In this document: positions 8,194 through 17,670 of the stretch, piece by piece
How positions within the stretch are numbered: position 1 is the first letter of the stretch
Layout of the letters: every line of letters starts with the position of its first letter
DNA from: Novosphingobium sp. ERN07
Lineage (GTDB): Bacteria > Pseudomonadota > Alphaproteobacteria > Sphingomonadales > Sphingomonadaceae
Direction of reading: 5' to 3'
DNA length: 64,000 nucleotides
Assembly: GCF_012641335.1 (NCBI RefSeq)
Contig: NZ_JABAID010000005.1
Span: 1-64,000, forward strand
The notes under the pieces: generated by a model
The model's input: only the letters and a program-made list of their open reading frames with translations
Told to the model about the DNA's origin: nothing
The model's database searches: none
Translations under genes and position numbers: made by a program

Positions 8194-9504
8194 ATGCTGC
8201 TGGTGGTGATTGCGCTGGCAACGCTGTTGCTGCTGCTTGCAGCGATCCTTTCGAACCGGGTGTCGCCGCTTGTCGCGCTAATTCTCATTCCCAGCCTTGC
8301 CGCGCTGGCGCTGGGCCAAGGCAATATGGTGCCCGATTACGTGATAAAGGGCATCGGCCAGATTGCACCGATCGCCGGCATGTTCGTTTTCGCGATCCTG
8401 TTCTTTGGCATCATGACCGACGTTGGGCTGCTCGCGCCGCTGGTAGGCGGCATCCTGAAACTGGTGGGTCGGCGGCCTTCACGGATTACCGTTGGCACGG
8501 CAGCACTGGCCCTGCTGATTCATCTGGATGGCTCAGGCGCGGTCTGTTTCCTTGTTACCATACCAGCGCTGCGCCCGTTGTATGACGAACTCGGCATGGA
8601 CCGCCGCGTACTGGCCTGCACTGCGTCAATGGCGGCTGGCGTGAATTTTCTGCCGTGGACGGGGCCAACAGTGCGCGCGGCAGCATCGCTCAAACTCTCC
8701 GTCAGCGAGATTTTCACACCGCTGATATGGGTGCAACTGGTGGGGCTGGTGTTCGTCTTTGCCGCTTCATGGTATCTGGGATTTCGTGAAGAACGCAGGC
8801 TGGGACTTGCTCACGCTGCCGCTGACGATGCGGGAGAACCGCCAGCCATTGCGGCCCGCCACGCCGGTGACCCCGCCAACCTTCGTCCGCGCCTGTTCCC
8901 GGCCAATCTGTTGCTGACGCTGGCGGTTGTGGCGCTGATGGTCAGCGGCGTAGCAGAACCGGTGGTGGTGTTCATGCTTGGCACTGCAATTGCGCTGGCG
9001 CTGAACTACCCCGCGCCTGCACAGCAGCGCGCGCGGGTAGAGGCTCACGCCCCTGCGGCAATGCTGATGGTGGGCGTGCTGCTGGCGGCGGGTGCCTTTA
9101 CGGGAATCTTCAACGGCACCGGCATGATCAAGGCACTGGCTGATGCCAGTGTGGCGCTGGTTCCCGAAAGCTTTGGACCACATATCCCTGTGATCCTTGC
9201 CAGCGTGGCCATGCCGCTCAGCCTAGTGTTTGATCCCGACAGCTTCTATTTCGGGGTTCTACCGGTGATTGCTGAAGTGGCCGGGCACTATGGCGTAGCG
9301 CCGGTAAAGGTCGCACAGGCCGCACTGCTGGGGCAGATGACCACTGGCTTCCCGGTCAGCCCCCTCACCCCGGCGACCTTCCTCGTCGCAGGTCTCAGCG
9401 GCATCGAACTTGGCGCACATCAGCGCTTTTCGATCCCGTGGCTTTTTGGCGCATCGCTGGTGATGACCGGCGCAGCCACGCTTTTCGGAGTTTTTGCGGC
9501 ATGA
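8194..9504 (+). CDS. CitMHS-family carboxylate:H+ symporter
   Basis: 436-residue, very hydrophobic inner-membrane protein with about 11-12 predicted helices. It matches the CitMHS family (citrate-metal:proton symporters): repeated GMFVFAILFFGIMTDVGLL segment, a conserved LIHLDGSGAVCFLVTIPAL loop, GVNFLPWTGPTVRAA, and near the end FDPDSFYFGVLPV with TGFPVSPLTPATFL. The family imports citrate or other organic acids. It starts the transcription unit after the LysR gene and overlaps the next gene by ATGA, so the carboxylate it brings in is probably a substrate of the AtuA pair. The exact substrate cannot be told from sequence. Confidence 0.87.
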   Translation: MLLVVIALATLLLLLAAILSNRVSPLVALILIPSLAALALGQGNMVPDYVIKGIGQIAPIAGMFVFAILFFGIMTDVGLLAPLVGGILKLVGRRPSRITVGTAALALLIHLDGSGAVCFLVTIPALRPLYDELGMDRRVLACTASMAAGVNFLPWTGPTVRAAASLKLSVSEIFTPLIWVQLVGLVFVFAASWYLGFREERRLGLAHAAADDAGEPPAIAARHAGDPANLRPRLFPANLLLTLAVVALMVSGVAEPVVVFMLGTAIALALNYPAPAQQRARVEAHAPAAMLMVGVLLAAGAFTGIFNGTGMIKALADASVALVPESFGPHIPVILASVAMPLSLVFDPDSFYFGVLPVIAEVAGHYGVAPVKVAQAALLGQMTTGFPVSPLTPATFLVAGLSGIELGAHQRFSIPWLFGASLVMTGAATLFGVFAA

Positions 9505-10844
9505 ACGGGCGGCGCATCCGCATCGGTTCGGGGGCAGGCTTTTCGGGCGACAGGATCGAACCCGCAATCGAACTTCTGGAACATGGGCAGCTCGATTATC
9601 TGGCCTTCGAATGCCTTGCCGAAAGGACCATCGGGCTTGCGCAGGCCGCGCGGCAGATTAATCCCGGTGGCGGCTTTGACCCGCTGCTGGAAGCACGGAT
9701 GCGCGCGGCCATGCCAATCGCCCGGCAAAACGGCGTGCGCATGATCAGCAACATGGGCGCGGCCAACCCGCTGGCGGCAGCCCGCGCCACCACACAGATC
9801 GCGCGCGAACTGAGGCTGACGGGCTACCGCACCGCAGCCGTGCTGGGCGATGACGTGCTCGATCTGATCATGGCGCACGATTTTCCGCTGATCGACCGCG
9901 AAGGGACGAGCCGCGATCTGGGCAATGCGGTGGTTTCCGCCAATGCCTATCTTGGCGTTGAAGGCATCGTCGCCGCGCTGGGCATGGGCGCAGACACCGT
10001 ACTTACCGGTCGCGTCTGCGATCCGGCGCTCTTCCTGGCCCCGCTGGTTCATGCGTTCGGCTGGTCGATGGAAGATTGGAACCGGCTGGGACAGGGCACG
10101 ATGATCGGCCATCTGCTGGAATGCGCAGGCCAACTGTGCGGAGGCTATTTTGCCGATCCCGGCGTAAAGGATGTGGCAGATCTGGCCCGGCTGGGCTTCC
10201 CGTTTGCCGATGTGGACGAACAGGGGCTTGCCACGTTCGGCAAGCTGGCAAGTTCTGGCGGCGCGTTGACCGAAGCGACCTGCAAGGAACAACTGCTCTA
10301 CGAAATCCTCGACCCTGCCGCCTACCTGCAAGCCGATGTTATTGCCGATTTCACCGGCGTGCGCATTGCTGCGCAAGGCCCTGATCGTGTGGAAGCTGCT
10401 GGCGCTATGGGCAGCCCGCGTCCCGATACGCTCAAGGTTTCCATCTGCTATGAAGACGGGTTCATTGGCGAAGGGCAGATTTCCTATGCCGGGCCGGGCG
10501 CGGTGGAGCGCGGCAGGTTGGCACTGGATATCGTGCGCGAACGGCTACGGATGCGCGGTATGGATACCGGCGCGATGCAGTTCGACCTGATCGGAATCGA
10601 TGCAGTGGACCGCCGTGCATCCACTGGCTCCTGCGCCCCACGAGAGGTACGCGCCCGTGTGGCGGGCCGGGCCGATACGCTACACCTTGCCGAAAGCATT
10701 GGGGCCGAAGTCGATGCACTTTACACCAACGGTCCGATGGGCGGCGGTGGGGTCAGCCGTTCAGCGCGCAAAGTTCTAGCCGTGGCATCGACGCTGATCA
10801 ATCGCGATCTGGCCTGCCCTCGCGTTGAAATAGAGGTGGCCTGA
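9501..10844 (+). CDS. AtuA (acyclic terpene utilization, DUF1446) family protein
   Basis: 447 residues from ATG 9501, which overlaps the CitMHS stop (ATGA). Belongs to the AtuA/DUF1446 family: IRIGSGAGFSGDRIEPAIEL start, LDYLAFECLAERTI, ISNMGAANPLAAA, GADTVLTGRVCDPALFLAP, and the glycine-rich YTNGPMGGGG near the C-terminus. In Pseudomonas atuA belongs to a citronellol/geraniol degradation cluster, but the biochemical role of the family is not settled, and many members sit next to carboxylate transporters as here. It probably acts with the small protein encoded 1 base downstream, since in many relatives the two parts are fused. Cytoplasmic; no signal peptide. Confidence 0.87.
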   Translation: MNGRRIRIGSGAGFSGDRIEPAIELLEHGQLDYLAFECLAERTIGLAQAARQINPGGGFDPLLEARMRAAMPIARQNGVRMISNMGAANPLAAARATTQIARELRLTGYRTAAVLGDDVLDLIMAHDFPLIDREGTSRDLGNAVVSANAYLGVEGIVAALGMGADTVLTGRVCDPALFLAPLVHAFGWSMEDWNRLGQGTMIGHLLECAGQLCGGYFADPGVKDVADLARLGFPFADVDEQGLATFGKLASSGGALTEATCKEQLLYEILDPAAYLQADVIADFTGVRIAAQGPDRVEAAGAMGSPRPDTLKVSICYEDGFIGEGQISYAGPGAVERGRLALDIVRERLRMRGMDTGAMQFDLIGIDAVDRRASTGSCAPREVRARVAGRADTLHLAESIGAEVDALYTNGPMGGGGVSRSARKVLAVASTLINRDLACPRVEIEVA

Positions 10845-10845
10845 C

Positions 10846-11160
10846 ATGATCCTTCGCGACATCGCGCATGTGCGCACGGGCGATAAGGGTGACACATCGC
10901 AAATCGCGGTCTTTGCATGGCGGGCAGAGGACTATCCGCTGCTGATGCGCACGGTTACCGCAGCGCGCATCAGCCAGCATCTGCCGCACCTTGTCTGCCG
11001 CCGGATCGAACGGTTCGAACTGCCGGGACTAAACGCGCTCAACTTCGTGCTCGAAGGCGCACTTGCGGGGGGCGTGACCCGTTCGTTGGCGCTGGACCCG
11101 CACGGCAAGACGCTGGGTGCGCAACTTCTCGACATGCCAATCGATGGAGAATGCCTGTGA
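10846..11160 (+). CDS. AtuA partner protein (AtuA ferredoxin-fold domain)
   Basis: 104-residue protein that matches the C-terminal domain found fused to AtuA/DUF1446 in many bacteria: conserved AHVRTGDKGDTSQIAVFA near the start and LNFVLEGALAGGVTRSLALD with the closing GKTLGAQLLDM. ATG 10846 follows the AtuA stop by one base, so the two are translationally coupled and probably form a heteromeric enzyme. The function is as unknown as that of AtuA. Confidence 0.85.
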   Translation: MILRDIAHVRTGDKGDTSQIAVFAWRAEDYPLLMRTVTAARISQHLPHLVCRRIERFELPGLNALNFVLEGALAGGVTRSLALDPHGKTLGAQLLDMPIDGECL

Positions 11161-13145
11161 CCGTGAACCGTGGGCGCTTTATGGCGGTTGCCGGGCTTTC
11201 AGCAATGGCGCTGGCGTACGCAGGTCATGCTTCGGCAAAGGTGAATCGTATCGTCGTCGATACGGTCACGCCTGCCGAAAAGGTGGCCGATGCGCCGAAC
11301 TATGAAATCGTTTCCGGCCATTTCGAAGGAACGCTCGATCCGCGCCTGCCTGCCAACGCAGTGATAACCGACATCGCCCACGCGCCGCGCGATGCCGCAG
11401 GGCTGGTGCATTACAGCGCGACATTTCGCCTTGCACGTCCGGTCGATCCGGCAAAGGCAAGCGGCGTGCTGTTCTATGACGTGCCCAATCGCGGCAACTT
11501 CATGATCAGTGCAGACCCTGACGGCCACGTTCGATTGGTTAGCGGATGGCAAGGCGATCTGCCCACCGATGCAGGATTGCAAACCGCGACCGTGCCGGTG
11601 GCGAAGGGCAAGAATGGCAAATCCCTGACCGGGCCGGTGCTTGTGCGCTTTCAAAACATTGCCGCAGGAACGCGCAGTGCAGCCATCACCGGCAGCATTG
11701 GTCGCCCTACACCTCGACCAGAACCCGTCTCGCTAGACACACGCAAGGCCAGATTGTTCTACCAGACGCCCGGCAGCGCCGCGCGTCATGCCATCTCGTC
11801 ACGCGACTGGGCCTTTGCCGACTGCATGGACAAGCCCTTTCCCGGCACGCCCGATCCACACAAGCTGTGCCTGCGCGAAGGGTTTGATCCGACGCGTGCC
11901 TATACGCTGGTCTATACCGGCAAAGACCCGCTGGTGCTTGGCATTGGCTTTGCCGCCACGCGTGATCTGGTTGCCCATTTGCGCCATGCGCCGGATGACG
12001 TGGCGCGGGCAGTGCGCTGGACGGTTGCCAGCGGCACATCGCAATCGGGCAATTTTCTCAAGAGTTTCGTCAACCTAGGCTTCAACGCCGATGAAACCGG
12101 GCGCATCGTTTTCGACGGGATCAATCCCAACATCGCCGCGCGTCAGGTTCCGCTCAACCTTCGCTTCGGCGTGCCAGGCGGGGCGGCCCGCGCGTTCGAG
12201 CCGGGCAGCGAAGGCACATTGTGGTGGTCCCCCTATAACGACAAGGTGCGCGGACTTGGCACAACCAGCCTGCTTGATCGCTGCACGCTGACCAACACCT
12301 GCCCCAAAGTGATCGAGACATTCGGGTCGGCCGAATTCTGGGGCCTGCGCATGGCACCGGGCCTTGTCGGCACCGATGCGGCGGCTGACGTGCCCCTGCC
12401 CGCCAATGTGCGCCGCTATTACTTTCCCAGCGTGACGCACGGCGGATCATGGACTGGAGGCTTCAAGCCTGCGGGCGATGGTCCGGTGCCGGGGTGCCGA
12501 TTGCCGGGCAACCCCAACCCTTCGCTGGAAAGCCTGCGCGCGAGCCAGGCCATGCTGGTGGATTGGGTGCGCAGCGGTGCAGAACCTAAGCCCAGCGCCT
12601 ATCCCACGATTGCAGACGGCGATCTGGTACGAGCAGATGCGCAGGCGATGGGCTGGCCCGATGTGCCCGGAACGCCCGATCCCTCACGGATGCTGAACGT
12701 GATGCCGAACTACAATTTCGGCAAGGGTTTGCGCCACCGCGATGTCAGCGGAGTGTTGACGACGGTGCCCCCGGAACAGCGCGGCACGATCCCGCAACTC
12801 GTGCCGCGCGTAAACGCCGATGGCAACGAGACATCGGGCATCGCTTCGGTGCAGTTGCAGGTTCCGCTAGGCACCTATCTCGGCTGGAACGAGGCCACGT
12901 CGGGCTTCGATGCAGGTGGCGGATGCAGCTTTATCGGCGGCTTCGTCCCGTTTGCACGCACTCGCGCCGAGCGTCAGGCCAGTGGCGACCTACGCCTTTC
13001 GCTTGAAGAACGCTATGGCGATCACGCAGGTTTCATGGCGCAAGTGCGCAAGGCTGTGGAACGGCAGCAGGCGGCAGGGTGGCTCCTGCCCCGCGATGCC
13101 GAACGGCTGCTGCGGCAGGCCGAACAGAGCGATGTGTTGCGCTGA
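11157..13145 (+). CDS. Secreted alpha/beta hydrolase domain protein
   Basis: 662 residues from GTG 11157, which overlaps the previous stop (GTGA) and has GGAGA six bases upstream; ATG 11151 is possible but lacks Shine-Dalgarno spacing. An N-terminal signal peptide ends near AGHASA. The rest matches the large alpha/beta-hydrolase family often labelled alpha/beta hydrolase domain-containing protein (Abhydrolase_10 type), with nucleophile motif GTSQSGNFLK and VFDGINPNIAA after it. Two cysteine pairs (RCTLTNTCPK; GCRLP with GGGCSF) fit an exported protein. It probably hydrolyses an ester or lactone in the periplasm so that the acid can enter through CitMHS. The substrate is unknown. Confidence 0.82.
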   Translation: MTVNRGRFMAVAGLSAMALAYAGHASAKVNRIVVDTVTPAEKVADAPNYEIVSGHFEGTLDPRLPANAVITDIAHAPRDAAGLVHYSATFRLARPVDPAKASGVLFYDVPNRGNFMISADPDGHVRLVSGWQGDLPTDAGLQTATVPVAKGKNGKSLTGPVLVRFQNIAAGTRSAAITGSIGRPTPRPEPVSLDTRKARLFYQTPGSAARHAISSRDWAFADCMDKPFPGTPDPHKLCLREGFDPTRAYTLVYTGKDPLVLGIGFAATRDLVAHLRHAPDDVARAVRWTVASGTSQSGNFLKSFVNLGFNADETGRIVFDGINPNIAARQVPLNLRFGVPGGAARAFEPGSEGTLWWSPYNDKVRGLGTTSLLDRCTLTNTCPKVIETFGSAEFWGLRMAPGLVGTDAAADVPLPANVRRYYFPSVTHGGSWTGGFKPAGDGPVPGCRLPGNPNPSLESLRASQAMLVDWVRSGAEPKPSAYPTIADGDLVRADAQAMGWPDVPGTPDPSRMLNVMPNYNFGKGLRHRDVSGVLTTVPPEQRGTIPQLVPRVNADGNETSGIASVQLQVPLGTYLGWNEATSGFDAGGGCSFIGGFVPFARTRAERQASGDLRLSLEERYGDHAGFMAQVRKAVERQQAAGWLLPRDAERLLRQAEQSDVLR

Positions 13146-13164
13146 GAACGATCAATAGCAATTC

Positions 13165-13180
13165 CTGATCAATCGATCAG
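13165..13180. promoter_or_regulatory. Palindromic operator candidate, copy 2
   Basis: CTGATCAATCGATCAG, identical to the copy at 8101-8116. It lies 20 bp after the hydrolase stop and 161 bp upstream of the TonB receptor start, in a 196-bp intergenic gap that holds no gene. The match implies the receptor has its own promoter under the same control as the CitMHS operon. Confidence 0.6.
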
Positions 13181-13341
13181 AAACTTGTATTTCCTTGCTT
13201 GAACAAGCTGAGGCAAGGTCATCTTCGAGGATTGCAGGAAGGGTTTTCATACCGTCGACGCCGCGTGGCGCCGATCGCGGACCGGGCGCAGGGGCGCTCG
13301 CGGACGCTCCCTTCGTGCATCGTTTAACGGGAGGGAACGTC

Positions 13342-16152
13342 ATGTCCGTAACACCGAACGCCAGCCATCGCCTGGGGCTGTCTGGCATTTCCGCACTGGC
13401 ACTGGTTGCCGCCACGGCTACGCCAGCATTTGCCCAAAGCGCCGACGATGCAAGCACCGACGCACCGCCCAAGGCCGAGGAAATCATCGTTACCGGCACC
13501 TATCTTGGCAATGTGCGGCAGGAAGACCGCGCATCGCCGGTCCTGTCGGTCGATGCAAAGGCCCTGCAGCGCACCGGTGTTACGTCGCTGGGGGATCTTA
13601 CCCGCTTCATCCCTCAGAACGTGGGCAGCGTCGGCGGGATGCAGGATCTAGCCAAGGGCGGTGCCGACACGCGCGATACCCGTTCGGTCAACCTGCGCGG
13701 CCTTGGCAGCGGCTCCACGCTGGTCCTGCTGAACAATCGCCGCGTTACCCCGCAAGGTGGCGACGATTTCGTCAACCTCAACAGCCTGACGCCGGACATC
13801 GCAATCAGCCGCGTGGAAACGGTTCTGGATGGCGCATCATCAACCTACGGTGCCGATGCCGTAGCAGGCGTGTTCAACGTGATCACCAATACCACGTTCG
13901 AAGGCGCGCGCATTTCCGCCCAATATACCGGGATCGACAAGTCAAATTCGTGGAACGTGCAGGCGATGGTCGGCATCGGCAACGACACGTTCCATTCGGT
14001 AACCTCAGCCTCCTATCGCTTTACTGACAATCTGCAGAACGCTGATCGCGATATCACCAATTTCTTCAATCCATCGGGCGCAGGCTTCCCCGGTCGCTAC
14101 ACCCTAACCGGGCGCCCCACGACCGCAAGCGGCGGGAATGTGGTGATAAACGGCAACGACTACACCGCGCTGTTCGACGCCAAGGCCGTGGGCGGACGGT
14201 TGACCGTGGTCGATCCGAACTGCGGCAAGGCAGGTACAGAAAGCACCTATATCCCCTCAACAGGGGCTACGTTCGGCCTTGGCAACTGCGCGTTCAACTT
14301 CCAGCCGCAGAACCCGATCCGTCCGCGTTCGAAAAGCGTGAACATCCACAACGACACGACCATCGAAATCGCACCCGATCACACGCTGTTCGCTGAGTTC
14401 AGCTACTACCATCAGGATTCGCAACGCTTTGGCGTGCCGTCCTATGCGCAGAACGCCGGCAATGCGACGATGCCCGCCAGCAACCCCTACAACCCGTTCG
14501 GTGTGCCCATCGTATTCTTCGGCCGCGCCATCGGCGCAGAGGGCTTTCCCGGCGGTTATGACCACCGCGTCATGCGCGATACCGTAAACCAGCACCACTA
14601 TGTCGTCGGTGCGCGTGGCAAGCTGGTGTCCGACTGGAAATACACCGCCAACGTGTCCTACTCCGCATCGCACACCATTGCGCGCGACAAGGACACGGAC
14701 ATGAACCTGTTCCAGGCCGCGCTGAACGGCTTTGGCGGACCGAACTGCAACTACCTGTTCAATGGCGCTGGCGGTGGCGCTGTGGCCGGACGGGGAAGCT
14801 GCCTTTATTACAGCCCCTTGCAGACCGATCTTTCGAAGATGGACCCGTCGCTGATCCATAACCTTCAGACCGACGTTTATTTCAACTTCAAGCGCGAATA
14901 TTATCTGGCAGAAGCCGTGGTGAACGGCACACTGGCGAATATCAACGAACATGAGCTGGCAGTGGCCATCGGCGGCCAGTATCGCCGCGAAAAATCGTCA
15001 TCGCAATATTCCGACCTGCTGCTCAGCGGCTTCGGCGGCTTTCTTGGCAAGCGTCTGAACACACAGTTCACCCGCACGGTGAAAAGCGCATTTGTAGAAG
15101 CCAACTATGAAGTGATCGACGGGCTGAACGTGAACGCCGCCGCGCGTTACGAAGACTACGGCGGATTCAACACCACCACGCCCAAGGCTGCAGTCAACTG
15201 GCGCATCATTCCCGAAGTCAGCCTGCGTGGATCGATCAGCCGCGCTTTTCAGGCTCCCACCATCGCCAATGGCGCGGCCAGCCTGATTTCCACCGGCGTG
15301 GGCAACGTGACCGATCCGACAACCACGCCACCCGACACCACGTTCCGCACGATCCAGACCTTCGGCAACCCGAACCTGAAGCCCCAGACAGCAGACGTGT
15401 TCAACATCGGGGGCACCCTTCTGCCGATGTCGCGCGCGCGCATCTCGCTGGATTACTGGCATTACAAGTATAACAACCAGATCCAGTTGCAGAGCGCGCA
15501 GGCAGTGGTGAATGCAGCACCGCGTGGTCCTGCGGTGATCCGCGATTCCAGCGGCAATATTCAGGCCGTGCAGGTCACCTCGTTCAACGCGCCAAGCGGC
15601 ACGGCCACCTCAGGTCTTGATTTTGCGGCATCAATCGGTTTCGATATTGGTGAAGTGGGCGTCACGGTGCGCGATAACCTGACCTATCTGCTCAAATACG
15701 ATATCGATATCGGCTCTACCACGCCGGGCGCGAAGTCGATCGTCTATAACGGGGTGGGCTTCCGCAACCAGTTCGTCCAGTCGCCGCTGTCTTCGGCTGC
15801 GGCACCGCGCTGGCGCAGTGTGGCCGGGATCGATCTGGAATACGGCAAGCACACCCTTTCAGGCACGTGGCGCTATACCTCAGGTGTGATCGATGATCAG
15901 GGCATTGCGCTCAACACCAGTGGCACGGGTTCGGTTATTCCGGCAACCGCCACCACAAAGATCAAATCGTTCTCGGTGTTCGATCTACAATATGCACTGC
16001 GGTTCGGCAGCGATGATCGCTTCGACCTGACTCTTGGCATGATCAATGCCTTCAACACCGCGCCGGGCTTTGCCCGCTTCAACGGCTACCTGCCGACCAT
16101 TGCCGATCCGTTCGGCAGGCAGGTCTATGCGCGGGTGGGCGCGCGGTTCTGA
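13342..16152 (+). CDS. TonB-dependent outer-membrane receptor
   Basis: 936 residues from ATG 13342, which has a strong GGGAGGGAA ribosome-binding site. Signal peptide to about residue 32 (TPAFAQ), TonB-box-like AEEIIVTGTYLG, plug with VNLRGLGSGSTLVLLNNRR and ISRVETVLDGASSTYGADAV, and a C-terminal barrel ending in a GRQVYARVGARF strand. It is the uptake gene of the LysR-CitMHS-AtuA cluster, sharing its 16-bp upstream palindrome. The ligand is unknown; an ester or glycoside cut by the co-encoded hydrolase is plausible. Confidence 0.93.
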   Translation: MSVTPNASHRLGLSGISALALVAATATPAFAQSADDASTDAPPKAEEIIVTGTYLGNVRQEDRASPVLSVDAKALQRTGVTSLGDLTRFIPQNVGSVGGMQDLAKGGADTRDTRSVNLRGLGSGSTLVLLNNRRVTPQGGDDFVNLNSLTPDIAISRVETVLDGASSTYGADAVAGVFNVITNTTFEGARISAQYTGIDKSNSWNVQAMVGIGNDTFHSVTSASYRFTDNLQNADRDITNFFNPSGAGFPGRYTLTGRPTTASGGNVVINGNDYTALFDAKAVGGRLTVVDPNCGKAGTESTYIPSTGATFGLGNCAFNFQPQNPIRPRSKSVNIHNDTTIEIAPDHTLFAEFSYYHQDSQRFGVPSYAQNAGNATMPASNPYNPFGVPIVFFGRAIGAEGFPGGYDHRVMRDTVNQHHYVVGARGKLVSDWKYTANVSYSASHTIARDKDTDMNLFQAALNGFGGPNCNYLFNGAGGGAVAGRGSCLYYSPLQTDLSKMDPSLIHNLQTDVYFNFKREYYLAEAVVNGTLANINEHELAVAIGGQYRREKSSSQYSDLLLSGFGGFLGKRLNTQFTRTVKSAFVEANYEVIDGLNVNAAARYEDYGGFNTTTPKAAVNWRIIPEVSLRGSISRAFQAPTIANGAASLISTGVGNVTDPTTTPPDTTFRTIQTFGNPNLKPQTADVFNIGGTLLPMSRARISLDYWHYKYNNQIQLQSAQAVVNAAPRGPAVIRDSSGNIQAVQVTSFNAPSGTATSGLDFAASIGFDIGEVGVTVRDNLTYLLKYDIDIGSTTPGAKSIVYNGVGFRNQFVQSPLSSAAAPRWRSVAGIDLEYGKHTLSGTWRYTSGVIDDQGIALNTSGTGSVIPATATTKIKSFSVFDLQYALRFGSDDRFDLTLGMINAFNTAPGFARFNGYLPTIADPFGRQVYARVGARF

Positions 16153-16164
16153 ACGCACTTTACG

Positions 16165-16192
16165 GTGGGCCAGCGATAATGCGCTGGCCCAC
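16165..16192. terminator. Bidirectional terminator hairpin
   Basis: Perfect 11-bp inverted repeat GTGGGCCAGCG / CGCTGGCCCAC with loop ATAATG, placed midway between the convergent ends of the TonB receptor (16152) and glpK (16201). No long T run on either side. Confidence 0.7.
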
Positions 16193-16200
16193 TAGCTTTA

Positions 16201-17670
16201 TCAAAGATGCCGCCCCAGCGCGGCGCGCCACGTCTCAACCCTTGCGGAGCGCGCCCGCTCATCCATCGCCGGTTCGAATACCGTGCGTGGCGAAATCATG
16301 TCGCGCGCCGCTTCAAGATCGGGGTAGAGGCCAGCCCCAATCGCCGCGAGAATTGCCGCGCCGCGCGCCGTGGTTTCCACATCAGCCGGGCGTTCGCAGC
16401 GCAGGTTCAGCATGTTGGCAATGTCCTGTGCCAGCCAGTTGTTCGCACTCATCCCGCCATCAAGCCGCAGCAATGACCAGCCCGCACCATCGGCGGCAAA
16501 GGCGCTGGCAAGATCGTGGAAGACATGGCCGATGGATTCCAGCCCAGCGCGGACGATGTGCGCCCGTGTGGCGGCAAAGCTCAACCCTGTGATGCTGCCG
16601 CGCGCGTCCGCCAGCCAATAAGGCGCGCCAAGGCCCGATAGCGCGGGCACGACGACCACGCCTGCGCTATCTGCCACCGAAGCAGCCATCGCTTCGCTAT
16701 CTGCCGCGTTATCAAGCAGCCCCACGCTGTCACGCATCCATTTGACAAGGCTGCCGGCAACGAAGACCGAGCCTTCGAGCGCGAAGAGGCGTTCGCCATT
16801 GACCTCGCTCAGCACCGTGCCGAGCAAACGATGGGTGGAGCGCGGCGGGCGCGTGCCCATGTTTGAAAGGATAAAGGCCCCTGTGCCCAGCGTCGCCTTG
16901 GCCTCGCCTACGGCAAAGCAACCCTGCCCGATGGTTGCCGCCTGCTGATCTCCGGCAAGGCCAGTAATCGGGATGGCTGCACCAAACAGATCGGCGCGGG
17001 TTTCGCCAAACGCTCCGGCACTGGGCACGATTTCGGGCAGAGCAGATAGAGAGACGCCAAACAGATCGCACAACCCCGCATCCCAGCCCTGCCCCGTCAA
17101 GGCCATCAACATCGTGCGGCTGGCGTTCGTCACGTCTGACACGTGCAGGCCGCCGGTAAGGTTCCACACAAGCCACGATTCCACTGTGCCAAAGGCCAGG
17201 CGCGGACCAAGCGCGGCGGCTTCAGGCACGTTCTCCAGCACCCAAGCCATCTTGCTGGCCGAAAAATAGGGATCAAGCAGCAGCCCGGTGGCTTCCTGCA
17301 CCACCGCCTCATGCCCCGCTTTACGCAAGAAACGGCAGCGCTCCTCGGTGCGGCGATCCTGCCACACAAGCGCGCGAGTGACGGGCTGGCCCGTTTCGCG
17401 ATCCCAAGCCACCACCGTTTCGCGCTGGTTTGTGACGCCGATAGCGGCCACACGGTCTGCTCCGCCTGCCCGCTCCACCATCGCGCGGGCGCAGCGCAGC
17501 GTGCGCTCCCAGATTTCGGTGGCGTCATGTTCGACAAGGCCGGGCGCGGGATAGTGCTGAGTCAATTCCTCCTGCGAAGACGCCAGAACCTCACCGCCCA
17601 ACGTATAGAGGATGGCGCGGGTGGACGTGGTGCCTTCATCAAGGACGAGGATGCATCGGTCATCGGTCAT
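16201..17670 (-). CDS. glpK: Glycerol kinase
   Basis: 489-residue FGGY-family kinase making glycerol 3-phosphate from glycerol and ATP. N-terminal phosphate-binding motif DEGTTSTRAI, NQRETVVAWDRETG, LVWQDRRTEE, and the second-domain GLAGDQQAATIGQGCF, plus LDGGMSANNWLAQ, are all canonical GlpK. ATG 17670 overlaps the glpD stop (ATGA), so it is the last gene of the six-gene operon that starts with the sulfoquinovosidase. In that context it processes glycerol freed from sulfoquinovosyl-glycerol. It is not next to a glycerol facilitator. A hairpin at 16165-16192 ends the operon. Confidence 0.96.
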   Translation of the reverse strand: MTDDRCILVLDEGTTSTRAILYTLGGEVLASSQEELTQHYPAPGLVEHDATEIWERTLRCARAMVERAGGADRVAAIGVTNQRETVVAWDRETGQPVTRALVWQDRRTEERCRFLRKAGHEAVVQEATGLLLDPYFSASKMAWVLENVPEAAALGPRLAFGTVESWLVWNLTGGLHVSDVTNASRTMLMALTGQGWDAGLCDLFGVSLSALPEIVPSAGAFGETRADLFGAAIPITGLAGDQQAATIGQGCFAVGEAKATLGTGAFILSNMGTRPPRSTHRLLGTVLSEVNGERLFALEGSVFVAGSLVKWMRDSVGLLDNAADSEAMAASVADSAGVVVVPALSGLGAPYWLADARGSITGLSFAATRAHIVRAGLESIGHVFHDLASAFAADGAGWSLLRLDGGMSANNWLAQDIANMLNLRCERPADVETTARGAAILAAIGAGLYPDLEAARDMISPRTVFEPAMDERARSARVETWRAALGRHL

